Source: Pseudomonas coleopterorum (lineage in GTDB: Bacteria; Pseudomonadota; Gammaproteobacteria; Pseudomonadales; Pseudomonadaceae). Taken from it: a DNA stretch of 64,000 nucleotides. The notes under the pieces are model-generated. The model did no database searches, was not told where the DNA came from, and worked only from the letters and a program-made list of their open reading frames with translations. Shown here in pieces: positions 46,221 to 54,583 of the stretch. Made by a program: the position numbers and the translations under genes. The DNA lies in contig NZ_FNTZ01000001.1 of NCBI RefSeq assembly GCF_900105555.1, forward strand, positions 2,294,001 to 2,358,000, given 5' to 3'. Numbering within the stretch: the first letter of the stretch is position 1; the number at the start of each line of letters is the position of its first letter.

Positions 46221-48575
46221 ATGCAGATCATTCATCCCCAAGCCCGTTATCAACCCTACACCTCTTCCGCTGGGGGCTGGGGGTCGGCGTTTTCGGTGAT
46301 GAATATTCTTTGGCGGCAACAGGCACTGGGCAAGGGTCCCTTGGCATTGCTCAAGCAGAACAAGCCCGACGGCTTCGCCTGTGTCAGTTGCGCCTGGGCC
46401 AAGCCCGGCAACCCGCACGCCCTGGAATTCTGCGAGAACGGCGCCAAGGCAACGGCCTGGGAATTGACTGCACTGCGCACCGGCCCCGAGCTGTTTGCCA
46501 GGCACAGCCTGACCGAGCTGCGGACCTGGAGCGACTACGAACTCGAACGCCACGGACGCCTGACCCACCCGATGCGCTATGACGCGACCAGCGACCGCTA
46601 CGTGACCACCACCTGGGAAGAAGCGTACCGCGGGATCGGTGAGCAACTGCGTGGGCTGGAGCCCGACAGCGTGATCTTCTACGCTTCGGGACGTGCCTCA
46701 CTTGAAACCTCGTTCATGTACCAATTGCTGGCGCGCGCCTACGGCACCAACAACCTGCCCGACAGTTCGAACATGTGCCACGAAAGCACCTCGGTCGGCT
46801 TGCAGGAAAGCATCGGCGTGCCGGTCGGCACGGTGTCGTTGAACGATTTCGAGCGCACTGATTGCATCTTCTTCTTTGGTCAGAACGTCGGCAGCAACAG
46901 CCCGCGCATGCTTCACCCGTTGCAGGAAGCGCGCAATCGTCAGGTGCCGATCATCAGTTTCAACCCGCTGCGCGAGCGTGGCCTGGAGCGCTTCGTCAAT
47001 CCGCAATCGCCCGTGGAAATGCTCGGTCCCGATTCCACGGTGATCAGCACGCAATATCACCAGGTCGCCATCGGCGGCGACACCGCGGCGGTGATGGGCA
47101 TCGCCAAGGCACTGTTGGCCATGGATCGCGCGGCACAGGCCGAGGGTCGGCCGGCAGTGATCGATCACGCGTTCATCGCCGAACACACTGAAGGCGTGGA
47201 CGCTTTCCTGGCTCAGGTCGACCAGCATGAGTGGATCACCCTGGAGGAACGCAGCGGCCTCAAACGCGCGGCACTGGAAGCTGCCGCCACCGTCTATGCC
47301 CGCAGCGAGCGGGTGATGATCATCTACGGCATGGGCCTGACCCAGCATCGGCATGGCGTGCAGAACGTGCAGATGCTGGTCAACCTGCTGCTGTTGCGCG
47401 GCAACATCGGCAAGCCCGGTGCTGGCATCTGCCCCGTGCGCGGGCATTCCAATGTGCAGGGCCAACGGACCGTAGGCATCACCGAGGACCCGGCGAAAGT
47501 CCCCGCAGACAAGATCGAATCGCTGTTCGGCATCCAGGTGCCGAAGAAGAAAGGCATGGCCACGGTGGACGCCTGCGAGGGCATCGTCGCCGGGACGGTG
47601 AAGGGCTTCATCGGCCTGGGCGGCAACTTCCTGCGCGCCGTACCCGACACCGATCGCATCGAGCCCGCGTGGGCCGACCTGACGCTGAACGTGCAGATTG
47701 CCACCAAACTCAACCGCACCCATCTGTTCCCGGGCCAGCATGGCTGGCTGTTGCCGTGCCTGGGTCGCATCGAAAGCGACGTGCAGGACGGTCGCCGTCA
47801 GGTCTACACCACCGAGGACAGCACCGGTTGCATCCGCGCCTGGGAAGGCCGTGCGGAACCGGCCAGCGAGCACCTGCGCGCGGAGCTGGCGATCATCGCC
47901 GGCCTGGCCCAGGCGACCCTCAGTGGTCGCGAGCAGATTCCGTGGGAGCTGTGGCGTCAGGACTATGCCCGCGTGCGCGAGGCAATCGCCCAGACCTACC
48001 CGGAGATTTTCCATGACATGGAGAAACGGATGTGGGAACCCGGTGGCTTCCACCGCCCTTTGGGCGCCTGCGAGCGCAAATGGACCACGCCCTCGGGCAA
48101 GGCTCAGTTCGTCACGGCCAAGACCCTGGACGAAGACGACGACATCTCGCAGAACAGCGATCAGCGCGATGTCTTGCAGCTGATGACCCTGCGCAGCAAC
48201 GATCAATTCAACACCACCGTGTATGGCTACGAAGACCGCTTCCGCGGCGTCAAGGGCACGCGCAGCGTGATCTTCCTGAATCGCAATGACATCGTTAGGC
48301 TTGGCTTCCACCCCGGTGACTGGATCACCATCCGCACCGCCATCGAGCCTGGAGTGCAGCGCGAAGTGGGGCCGATGCAGATCATCGCCTACGACATCCC
48401 GATCAATTGTGCGGGCGCCTACTACCCCGAATGCAACGCGTTGATTCCCTTGTGGCATTACGCGAGCAAGAGCAAGGTACCGGCCGCCAAATCGATCCCG
48501 GTCACCCTGCACAAGGCCCAGGCCCGCGCCGAAGACATGGCCCACGCCGTTCCGTTGGCGGACCAAGTGATGTAA
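46221..48575 (+). CDS. YdeP-family molybdopterin oxidoreductase
   Basis: A 784-residue member of the FdhF/YdeP branch of molybdopterin oxidoreductases. The N-terminal cysteine set FACVSCAWAKPG (Cys54, Cys57) and EFCENGAKA (Cys71) could bind an iron-sulfur cluster. Cofactor-binding blocks include SNMCHESTSVGLQESIG, FFGQNVGSNSPRML, LRGNIGKPGAGICPVRGHSN and the C-terminal SNDQFNTTVYGYEDRFRGVK. No Tat signal is present, so it is cytosolic. E. coli YdeP is tied to acid resistance; its substrate is unproven. Confidence 0.9.
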   Translation: MQIIHPQARYQPYTSSAGGWGSAFSVMNILWRQQALGKGPLALLKQNKPDGFACVSCAWAKPGNPHALEFCENGAKATAWELTALRTGPELFARHSLTELRTWSDYELERHGRLTHPMRYDATSDRYVTTTWEEAYRGIGEQLRGLEPDSVIFYASGRASLETSFMYQLLARAYGTNNLPDSSNMCHESTSVGLQESIGVPVGTVSLNDFERTDCIFFFGQNVGSNSPRMLHPLQEARNRQVPIISFNPLRERGLERFVNPQSPVEMLGPDSTVISTQYHQVAIGGDTAAVMGIAKALLAMDRAAQAEGRPAVIDHAFIAEHTEGVDAFLAQVDQHEWITLEERSGLKRAALEAAATVYARSERVMIIYGMGLTQHRHGVQNVQMLVNLLLLRGNIGKPGAGICPVRGHSNVQGQRTVGITEDPAKVPADKIESLFGIQVPKKKGMATVDACEGIVAGTVKGFIGLGGNFLRAVPDTDRIEPAWADLTLNVQIATKLNRTHLFPGQHGWLLPCLGRIESDVQDGRRQVYTTEDSTGCIRAWEGRAEPASEHLRAELAIIAGLAQATLSGREQIPWELWRQDYARVREAIAQTYPEIFHDMEKRMWEPGGFHRPLGACERKWTTPSGKAQFVTAKTLDEDDDISQNSDQRDVLQLMTLRSNDQFNTTVYGYEDRFRGVKGTRSVIFLNRNDIVRLGFHPGDWITIRTAIEPGVQREVGPMQIIAYDIPINCAGAYYPECNALIPLWHYASKSKVPAAKSIPVTLHKAQARAEDMAHAVPLADQVM

Positions 48576-48702
48576 ATCCGGACGCGGCTTTCGCTTTCCG
48601 TGGCTGGTGGAAATCACCGTGATCGCAGCCGGCTGAACCGCGTCGCCTGATTCGCGGGCATAGGGCTCGCTGCGGTAGGTCAGACAGACCACATGCACCG
48701 CC

Positions 48703-48790
48703 GACGCGGCTCGCGCCGCTGCTACAAGGCACCGCCCCCCTTGTGGGAGCGGGGTGGGCGGCGAGCCCTCTGCCCGCGAAGGGCGCGCTG
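48703..48790. repeat. one family A REP and one interrupted family B REP
   Basis: The 370 bases between the YdeP-type gene and ptxS hold a family A copy at 48703-48726 (-), then a family B element. Family B normally reads TGTGGGAGCGGGCTCTGCCC then GCGAAGG; here TGTGGGAGCGG (from 48742) is separated from CTCTGCCCGCGAAGGGCGCG by an extra GTGGGCGGCGAGC-like stretch. The rest of the gap holds the PtxS operator; nothing else is supported. Confidence 0.85.
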
Positions 48791-48885
48791 CAGTCCCAGA
48801 CTTGAAACGCACAGCCCGCACGCCCCAATCGCCTGCGCAAATATCCCTCTTCCCCAGTTGACGGCCACGTTGATTTGGTGTCTCC

Positions 48886-48899
48886 TGAAACCGGTTTCA
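48886..48899. promoter_or_regulatory. PtxS operator O1
   Basis: TGAAACCGGTTTCA, a perfect 14-base palindrome identical to the PtxS operator described in P. aeruginosa and P. putida (recalled). It lies 47 bases upstream of ptxS, consistent with autorepression. Confidence 0.93.
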
Positions 48900-48945
48900 A
48901 ACCATCGATAGCCTGCCCATAACATCCATAAAAGGACCCAGGCCT

Positions 48946-49947
48946 GTGACACGTCTCTCCCTCACTGCGCGCCCCCGCGTGACCATGCTCGACGTTGCCG
49001 AGCGCGCCGGTGTGTCCAAAGCCAGCGTCTCGCGCTTCATCGGCGAAGACCGTGGCCTGCTGTCCGATGCCATCGCCGGACGCATCGCTCACGCCATCGA
49101 TGAGCTGGGCTACCGTCCCAACCAGATGGCCCGCGGCCTCAAGCGTGGTCGCACGCGTCTGATCGGCATGCTCATGGCCGACATCCGCAATCCCTACTCG
49201 GTGGCGGTCATGCACGGTGTGCAAACCGCCTGCCGCCGCCACGGCTACAGCCTGGTGGTGTGCAATACCGATCGCGATCCGGAACAGGAACATCAGCAGC
49301 TGCAGGCGCTGCGAGCCTACAACATCGAAGGCTTGATCGTGAACACCCTGGGCCACCATCAGGACGAGTTGCGCGAACTGCAACAGGAACTGCCGATGGT
49401 GCTGGTCGACCGCAAGGTCGCGCACCTGCCCAGCGATTTGGTAGGTCTGGACAACCAGCTGGCCGTCGACATGGCCCTGGACCACCTCCTTGAGCGCGGT
49501 TATCGCCACATCGCGCTGGTCAGCGAACCGGCGGACGGCACCAGTTCCCGGATCGAGCGCATCGACGCGTTCAAGCGGCGCGCCGATGGTCCGGTGTTCT
49601 TCACCGAACCCGACCTCGGCAAGGGCCTGCGGGACTTTCTCGCCGACGCCCATTCCGGACCCAAGGCGCTGTTCTGCGCCAACGGTGTCGCGGCACTGGC
49701 CTGCACCTTGGCGCTGCGCGCGTTGGACACATACCGCTGCGAAGACGTCGGGCTGATCGCCCTCGACGACCTCGACTGGTACCCCCTGGTCGGTGATGGC
49801 ATCACCGCCCTCGCCCAACCTACTCACGCCATTGGCGTGCAAGCCCTGGAGTGTCTGCTGGAGCGACTGGACGGCTCGCAGGCCCCGGCCCAGACGTTTC
49901 ATTTCACCCCAGAGCTGATCATCCGAGGTTCGACACCGCCGCGCTGA
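48946..49947 (+). CDS. ptxS: LacI-family repressor PtxS (2-ketogluconate-responsive)
   Basis: A 333-residue LacI-type repressor: HTH VTMLDVAERAGVSKASVSRF, hinge YRPNQMARGLKRG, periplasmic-binding-like effector domain (LIGMLMADIRNPYSVAVMHG; LIALDDLDWYPLVGDGIT). Identity as PtxS rests on the following kguE-K-T genes and on two copies of the TGAAACCGGTTTCA operator, one before ptxS and one before kguE. The ligand is 2-ketogluconate in studied pseudomonads. GTG at 48946 is preceded by AAAGGA at 9 bases. Confidence 0.95.
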   Translation: MTRLSLTARPRVTMLDVAERAGVSKASVSRFIGEDRGLLSDAIAGRIAHAIDELGYRPNQMARGLKRGRTRLIGMLMADIRNPYSVAVMHGVQTACRRHGYSLVVCNTDRDPEQEHQQLQALRAYNIEGLIVNTLGHHQDELRELQQELPMVLVDRKVAHLPSDLVGLDNQLAVDMALDHLLERGYRHIALVSEPADGTSSRIERIDAFKRRADGPVFFTEPDLGKGLRDFLADAHSGPKALFCANGVAALACTLALRALDTYRCEDVGLIALDDLDWYPLVGDGITALAQPTHAIGVQALECLLERLDGSQAPAQTFHFTPELIIRGSTPPR

Positions 49948-49985
49948 GCCGATTCGGCTGCGTACTGTTTACGTATACCTAAAAT

Positions 49986-49999
49986 TGAAACCGGTTTCA
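49986..49999. promoter_or_regulatory. PtxS operator O2, upstream of kguE
   Basis: A second exact copy of TGAAACCGGTTTCA, 13 bases before the kguE start and immediately upstream of its GAGGA ribosome-binding site. Repressor bound here would block kguE-K-T transcription. Confidence 0.93.
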
Positions 50000-50012
50000 G
50001 AGGACAATAACA

Positions 50013-50795
50013 ATGCATCTCTATCCCGTCTCCATCAGCCTTTCCAGCTTCGGCGCGGACTCTGTCCGTGCGCAGGGTCAGGCCAGTCTGGCGCCGTTGG
50101 TTGCCCAGAGCGGCGCCAGCTACCTGGAACTGCGCGAAGAATTGTTCGACCACTTCGATGCACCTGCCCTGCGCAGCGCAATCGTCGACCAGGGGCTGAC
50201 CTGCGTCTATTCCTCGCCGCTCGAGCTGTGGCAGCCCGGCCAGGCCGCACCCAATCCACAGCTGCAAGAGGCACTCGCCCGAGCCGTTGCCTGCGATGCA
50301 GTGTGGCTCAAGGTGTCGCTGGGCTTCTATTCAGCCATCAGCGACCTGAATCTGCTGCACCAGCAACTGCGCGACCAGCCCGTGCGCCTGCTGATCGAGA
50401 ACGACCAGACCGCCCAGGGCGGGCGAATCGATCCCTTGGTCAAGTTCTTCACCGCGATCGCCGAACAGGGGCTGCCCGTGGGCATGACCTTCGACATCGG
50501 CAACTGGCAATGGCAGCAACAATCGGTGTCGAGTGCGGCGCTGCAACTGGGCCGTTTCGTCGAGTACATCCACTGCAAGGCAGTACAGCGCACGGCGACC
50601 GGCAAACTGGTCGCCACACCGCCCGAGCTGACCGACCTGCACCAGTGGTCGCGCCTGCTGCGCCACATGGCGCCGGGCCTGGTACGGACCATCGAGTACC
50701 CGTTGCAGGGCGCCGATCTGCTGGCTGTCAGCCAGGTACAAGTGGCAACCCTGGCAGCGCTCAGCCAGGCCGCCCAGGAGGTGGCCCATGGCTGA
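50013..50795 (+). CDS. kguE: KguE, sugar-phosphate isomerase/epimerase of 2-ketogluconate use
   Basis: A 260-residue xylose-isomerase-like TIM barrel (GASYLELREELFDHFDAPAL; VRLLIENDQT; VGMTFDIGNWQWQ; YIHCKAVQR). In Pseudomonas kgu operons it is annotated as the 2-ketogluconate epimerase component; its exact reaction is poorly defined. It is first of the kguE-K-T operon under the PtxS operator, and overlaps kguK by 8 bases. Confidence 0.9.
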   Translation: MHLYPVSISLSSFGADSVRAQGQASLAPLVAQSGASYLELREELFDHFDAPALRSAIVDQGLTCVYSSPLELWQPGQAAPNPQLQEALARAVACDAVWLKVSLGFYSAISDLNLLHQQLRDQPVRLLIENDQTAQGGRIDPLVKFFTAIAEQGLPVGMTFDIGNWQWQQQSVSSAALQLGRFVEYIHCKAVQRTATGKLVATPPELTDLHQWSRLLRHMAPGLVRTIEYPLQGADLLAVSQVQVATLAALSQAAQEVAHG

Positions 50796-51729
50796 GTTCG
50801 ACGTGCTGAGCTTCGGCGAAACCATGGCCATGTTCGTCGCCGAGCAGACCGGCGACCTGGCCGATGTCACCCGCTTTCACAAGCGCATCGCCGGGGCCGA
50901 CAACAACGTCGCCATCGGCCTGTCGCGCCTGGGTTTCAACGTCGCGTGGCTCAGCCGCGTGGGCGATGACTCGCTGGGCCGTTTCATCGTTGCGGCCCTG
51001 CAGCGCGAAGGCCTGGATTGCAGCCACGTCGCCGTGGATCCGCAACACCCCACCGGCTTCCAGTTCAAGTCGCTGCAAGACGATGGCCGCGACCCCTGCG
51101 TGGAATATTTCCGCCGCGGATCGGCCGCCAGCCACATGGGCATTGCCGACGTGCCTGCGCGATTGCTCGATGCCCGGCACCTGCATGCCACCGGCATCCC
51201 CCCGGCACTGTCGCCGAGCATGAACGCCTTGACCCGAGGCTTGATGACCGCGATGCGTTCGGCAGGCCGCAGCGTTTCGTTCGACCCCAACCTGCGCCCG
51301 TCACTGTGGCCCAGCCAGGCCAAAATGATCGAGCAGATCAACAGCCTCGCTGCCCTTGCCGACTGGGTGCTGCCAGGTCTGGCCGAAGGGCAGCTGCTGA
51401 CCGGGCAAGAACGCTGCGAAGACATCGCCCGCTTCTACCTGGACCTGGGCGTGCAAGCGGTGGTGATCAAGCTGGGCGCGGACGGTGCCTTTTATTGCAG
51501 CGCCCAGCAGCAGGGCTACGTGGCCGGACGCCCAGTGGACAAGGTCGTCGACACGGTCGGTGCCGGTGACGGTTTCGCCGTCGGTGTCATCAGTGCCTTG
51601 CTCGAAGGCCGCGACCTGCCTCGGGCCGCCGCCCGCGGCAACTGGGTCGGCAGCCTGGCGGTGCAGAGCCCCGGCGACATGGAAGGCCTGCCGACCCGCG
51701 CCGCGCTGACGGCGGACGAACACCGATGA
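50788..51729 (+). CDS. kguK: KguK, 2-ketogluconate kinase (PfkB family)
   Basis: A 313-residue PfkB sugar kinase. The N-terminal signature is GADNNVAIGLSRLGFNVAWL; the C-terminal ATP/anion-hole signature is DTVGAGDGFAVGVISALLEG with the catalytic Asp. It phosphorylates 2-ketogluconate to 2-keto-6-phosphogluconate in the cytosol, the step before KguD. It overlaps kguE, indicating coupled translation. Confidence 0.93.
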   Translation: MAEFDVLSFGETMAMFVAEQTGDLADVTRFHKRIAGADNNVAIGLSRLGFNVAWLSRVGDDSLGRFIVAALQREGLDCSHVAVDPQHPTGFQFKSLQDDGRDPCVEYFRRGSAASHMGIADVPARLLDARHLHATGIPPALSPSMNALTRGLMTAMRSAGRSVSFDPNLRPSLWPSQAKMIEQINSLAALADWVLPGLAEGQLLTGQERCEDIARFYLDLGVQAVVIKLGADGAFYCSAQQQGYVAGRPVDKVVDTVGAGDGFAVGVISALLEGRDLPRAAARGNWVGSLAVQSPGDMEGLPTRAALTADEHR

Positions 51730-51810
51730 CCTGAACACACACCACCCCAGACCGTTGATTCAGCACCCTCTACCTGTTGCGACAATTACAAAATGCTCAG
51801 GAGTCAGATC

Positions 51811-53115
51811 ATGCAGAGCCAGACCGCGAAACTCGCCAGCCGTCGCTGGTGGTACATCATGCCGATCGTTTTCATCACCTACAGCTTGGCCTATCTGGAC
51901 CGGGCCAACTATGGTTTCGCCGCCGCCTCGGGCATGGCCGCCGACCTGAACATCACGCCGGGGCTGTCCTCGCTGCTCGGTGCCCTGTTCTTCCTGGGTT
52001 ACTTCTTCTTCCAGGTACCCGGCGCCATCTACGCGCAACGACACAGCGTCAAGCAACTGATCTTCGTCAGCCTGATCCTCTGGGGCAGTTTGGCGACCCT
52101 GACCGGCGTGGTGTCCAGCGCCTACTGGCTGATCGTGATCCGCTTCATGCTCGGGGTGGTCGAAGCCGTGGTCATGCCAGCGATGCTGGTATACCTGTGC
52201 CACTGGTTCACCCGTGCGGAACGCTCACGGGCCAACACCTTCCTGATCCTCGGCAACCCGGTGACGATGCTGTGGATGTCGGTGGTGTCCGGTTATCTGA
52301 TCCAGCATTACAGCTGGCGCTGGATGTTCATCATCGAAGGGCTGCCGGCGGTGATCTGGGCATTCATCTGGTGGCGCCTGGCCGACGACCGCCCGGCGCA
52401 GGCCAAATGGCTCAACCAACAGGAAAAAGATGACCTGCAAGCCGCCTTGGCCGCCGAACAGGTGGGCCTCAAGCCGGTGAAGAACTATGCCGAAGCCTTC
52501 CGCTCGGGCAAGGTGATCACGCTGTCGCTGCAGTTTTTTCTGTGGAGCGTGGGCGTCTACGGCTTCGTGCTGTGGCTGCCCTCGATTCTCAAGCAGGGCG
52601 CGCAGATGGACATGATCGAAGCCGGCTGGCTGTCGTCCCTGCCCTACCTGGCAGCGGTGATCGGCATGTTGGTGGTGAGCTGGTTTTCCGACCGTCTGCA
52701 AAAGCGCAAACGCTTCGTCTGGCCGCCACTGCTGCTGGCCGCGCTGGCCTTCTATGGTTCTTACGCGCTGGGCAGCGAACACTTCTGGTGGTCCTATGCG
52801 CTGCTGGTGATCGCCGGGGCCTGCATGTACGCGCCCTACGGGCCTTTCTTCGCCATCGTGCCGGAAATCCTCCCGGCCAACGTGGCTGGCGATGCCATGG
52901 CGCTCATCAACAGCATGGGCGCCCTGGGCTCGTTCGCCGGTTCCTACCTGGTCGGCTATCTGAACGCCAGCACGGGCAACCCCGGCGCGTCGTACCTGTT
53001 GATGAGCGGCGCCTTGCTGCTTTCGGCCCTGTTGACCCTGCTGCTCAAGCCCAGCGGCTGTGATCTGGAGGTAAAACAATCGACGACGGCAGGCCTGAAA
53101 CCCTGCAAACACTGA
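51811..53115 (+). CDS. kguT: KguT, 2-ketogluconate MFS transporter
   Basis: A 434-residue anion:cation-symporter-type MFS carrier with about 12 helices (MPIVFITYSLAYLDRANYGF; FFLGYFFFQVPGAIYAQRHS; MFIIEGLPAVIWAFIWW). ATG at 51811 is chosen because CAGGAG lies 7 bases upstream; an earlier ATG at 51793 contains that site. Position after kguK and under PtxS supports 2-ketogluconate uptake. The usual last gene of the operon, kguD (reductase), does not follow. Confidence 0.92.
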   Translation: MQSQTAKLASRRWWYIMPIVFITYSLAYLDRANYGFAAASGMAADLNITPGLSSLLGALFFLGYFFFQVPGAIYAQRHSVKQLIFVSLILWGSLATLTGVVSSAYWLIVIRFMLGVVEAVVMPAMLVYLCHWFTRAERSRANTFLILGNPVTMLWMSVVSGYLIQHYSWRWMFIIEGLPAVIWAFIWWRLADDRPAQAKWLNQQEKDDLQAALAAEQVGLKPVKNYAEAFRSGKVITLSLQFFLWSVGVYGFVLWLPSILKQGAQMDMIEAGWLSSLPYLAAVIGMLVVSWFSDRLQKRKRFVWPPLLLAALAFYGSYALGSEHFWWSYALLVIAGACMYAPYGPFFAIVPEILPANVAGDAMALINSMGALGSFAGSYLVGYLNASTGNPGASYLLMSGALLLSALLTLLLKPSGCDLEVKQSTTAGLKPCKH

Positions 53116-53182
53116 CCCAGATCATGAAACTCGATGAAATCATTCTGGAATCGCGGCAAACCACACAGCTGTCATCCAAGGG

Positions 53183-53212
53183 GTGCTACGTTTAATACTC
53201 CAAACGCAGCAC
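53183..53212. terminator. possible hairpin terminator after kguT
   Basis: GTGCTACGTTT (53183-53193) and AAACGCAGCAC (53202-53212) form an 11-bp stem with one mismatch and an 8-base loop, 67 bases after kguT. There is no T-run, so it may be a weak terminator or an mRNA-stabilising structure. Confidence 0.4.
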
Positions 53213-53274
53213 TCGACAGGCCATCGGTCCGGATAGCCTGTCCCACGGCAGGCGACATGCGACAGGTGGGCGCG

Positions 53275-53532
53275 ATGAACAAGATGACATTCCCCAATGC
53301 GTGCCAGGTGATGCGCTGGCACTTTCACCCCATGGGTTTCGAGGGCAGCATGGATGCGCCCAGCAGCATGGTCGCCCGGCTGTTCGATCGCAGCAGCGGC
53401 GAAACGCTGCTGACCATCGCCGGTCTGCCCTGCGCGGCCGTCATGAACGCCGCCGACGTGGAGCGCATCATCGAGGCGGTGGAAGCCGAACTCGAGGCCT
53501 TCATTCCGCCTCAGGCGCTCAAGGCGGGCTGA
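53275..53532 (+). CDS. DUF1652-like small protein
   Basis: An 85-residue protein (FPNACQVMRWHFHPMGFEGS; ARLFDRSSGETLLTIAGLPC; DVERIIEAVEAELEAFI) resembling the Pseudomonas DUF1652 family as I remember it. ATG at 53275 has AGGTGG close upstream; ATG at 53257 is the alternative. No signal peptide. Its 3' end overlaps that of the convergent glycosyltransferase by 14 bases. Function is unknown. Confidence 0.72.
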   Translation: MNKMTFPNACQVMRWHFHPMGFEGSMDAPSSMVARLFDRSSGETLLTIAGLPCAAVMNAADVERIIEAVEAELEAFIPPQALKAG

Positions 53533-54583
53533 GGGCTGTGCCGAAATGACTCCGCACAGTGGCCTGAATGATCCCGGCGGCGGCCTGCGCGGCCTGGTCA
53601 TTGAGCAGCGCCTGCCAGGCGCTGGGCCCGGGCAGATGCCGGGCTCGCTTCAGCAGGGCCGGCCAGTCCTGCGCAGCCGGCACGCCGTCCACTCCCAGTG
53701 CCACCCCCAACCGCTTCAGTTGCATGGCCTGCAGACGTTGCTCATCGAACGGACGCTGCTCGGCGATCGCGATCAGGCGTCCACCCAGGTGGGCCACTTC
53801 GGCAACGACGTTATCGCCCGCACTGCCCACCACGATCTCGGCGCGCAGCAACTCGGGCAATGGATCGGCCAACTGCCCCAACAGCGTCAGGTTGACGGGT
53901 AATGACAGGTCACTGCTTGGCAGCGGCCCGGCCACGCGAAATCGGTACTGCGGACAGCAATCAGCAATGGCCACCAGGGAATCCACGGTAAACGCCGTGC
54001 CGCCCTGCCCAGTGATCACCAGCACGCTGCCCTGCTCGGCCCCCACGTGTGCGCGGTCCTGCCCACTGTAACGGGACACCCAGCCGCAGTGATGGGTCTT
54101 GCTCGACACCCAATCGGGCATCTGGCTGCACTCCATGGCCGCCGGATAAGGCGCCAACAGACGCGATGCCGAAGCATAGGCTTGCAAGTGAGCAGTGTCG
54201 GTGCGTTCACCGTGCTGACGTATGTACACGCACGGCACACCAAACAGGCGCGCCAGCATCGCCACTTCGACCGATACGTCCACCACCAGCAGGCACGGCC
54301 AGGCGTTGCGCATCCAGTCGGCCAAAATCCCCATGCGCTCACGCAGACCGTCGACGGCCAGAGGTGCGTAATGCAGCGCGGGAAAGCTTTCGACGTGCAT
54401 GCCTGGTGCCGTATCACCGGGCAAGAGCAGGCTTTTGACGTTTGCCGGATACGGACCCTCAGGCAAACGCGAACCGATCAAGGTGACGTCGCAGTCCAGG
54501 TGGCGGGCGATGGCCAACGCGCGCATGCCATGGCCCGACCCGTGGTGGTGAACGTAGTAGCCGACCTGCGGACGTTCACGCAC
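53519..54583 (-). CDS. glycosyltransferase of the MurG/GT28-like GT-B fold
   Basis: A 354-residue GT-B transferase. The N-terminal motif VGYYVHHHGSGHGMRALAIA is typical of MurG/MGDG-synthase-like enzymes, and the C-terminal donor site reads IVVGSAGDNVVAEVAHLGGR followed by IAEQRPFDEQ. GTG at 54583 is chosen because it overlaps the stop of the upstream transferase by 8 bases; the open frame further upstream is only a shadow of that gene. It is cytosolic or peripheral to the membrane. Donor and acceptor are unknown, but the tight pairing suggests two successive steps on one glycan. Confidence 0.82.
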   Translation of the reverse strand: MRERPQVGYYVHHHGSGHGMRALAIARHLDCDVTLIGSRLPEGPYPANVKSLLLPGDTAPGMHVESFPALHYAPLAVDGLRERMGILADWMRNAWPCLLVVDVSVEVAMLARLFGVPCVYIRQHGERTDTAHLQAYASASRLLAPYPAAMECSQMPDWVSSKTHHCGWVSRYSGQDRAHVGAEQGSVLVITGQGGTAFTVDSLVAIADCCPQYRFRVAGPLPSSDLSLPVNLTLLGQLADPLPELLRAEIVVGSAGDNVVAEVAHLGGRLIAIAEQRPFDEQRLQAMQLKRLGVALGVDGVPAAQDWPALLKRARHLPGPSAWQALLNDQAAQAAAGIIQATVRSHFGTALSPP

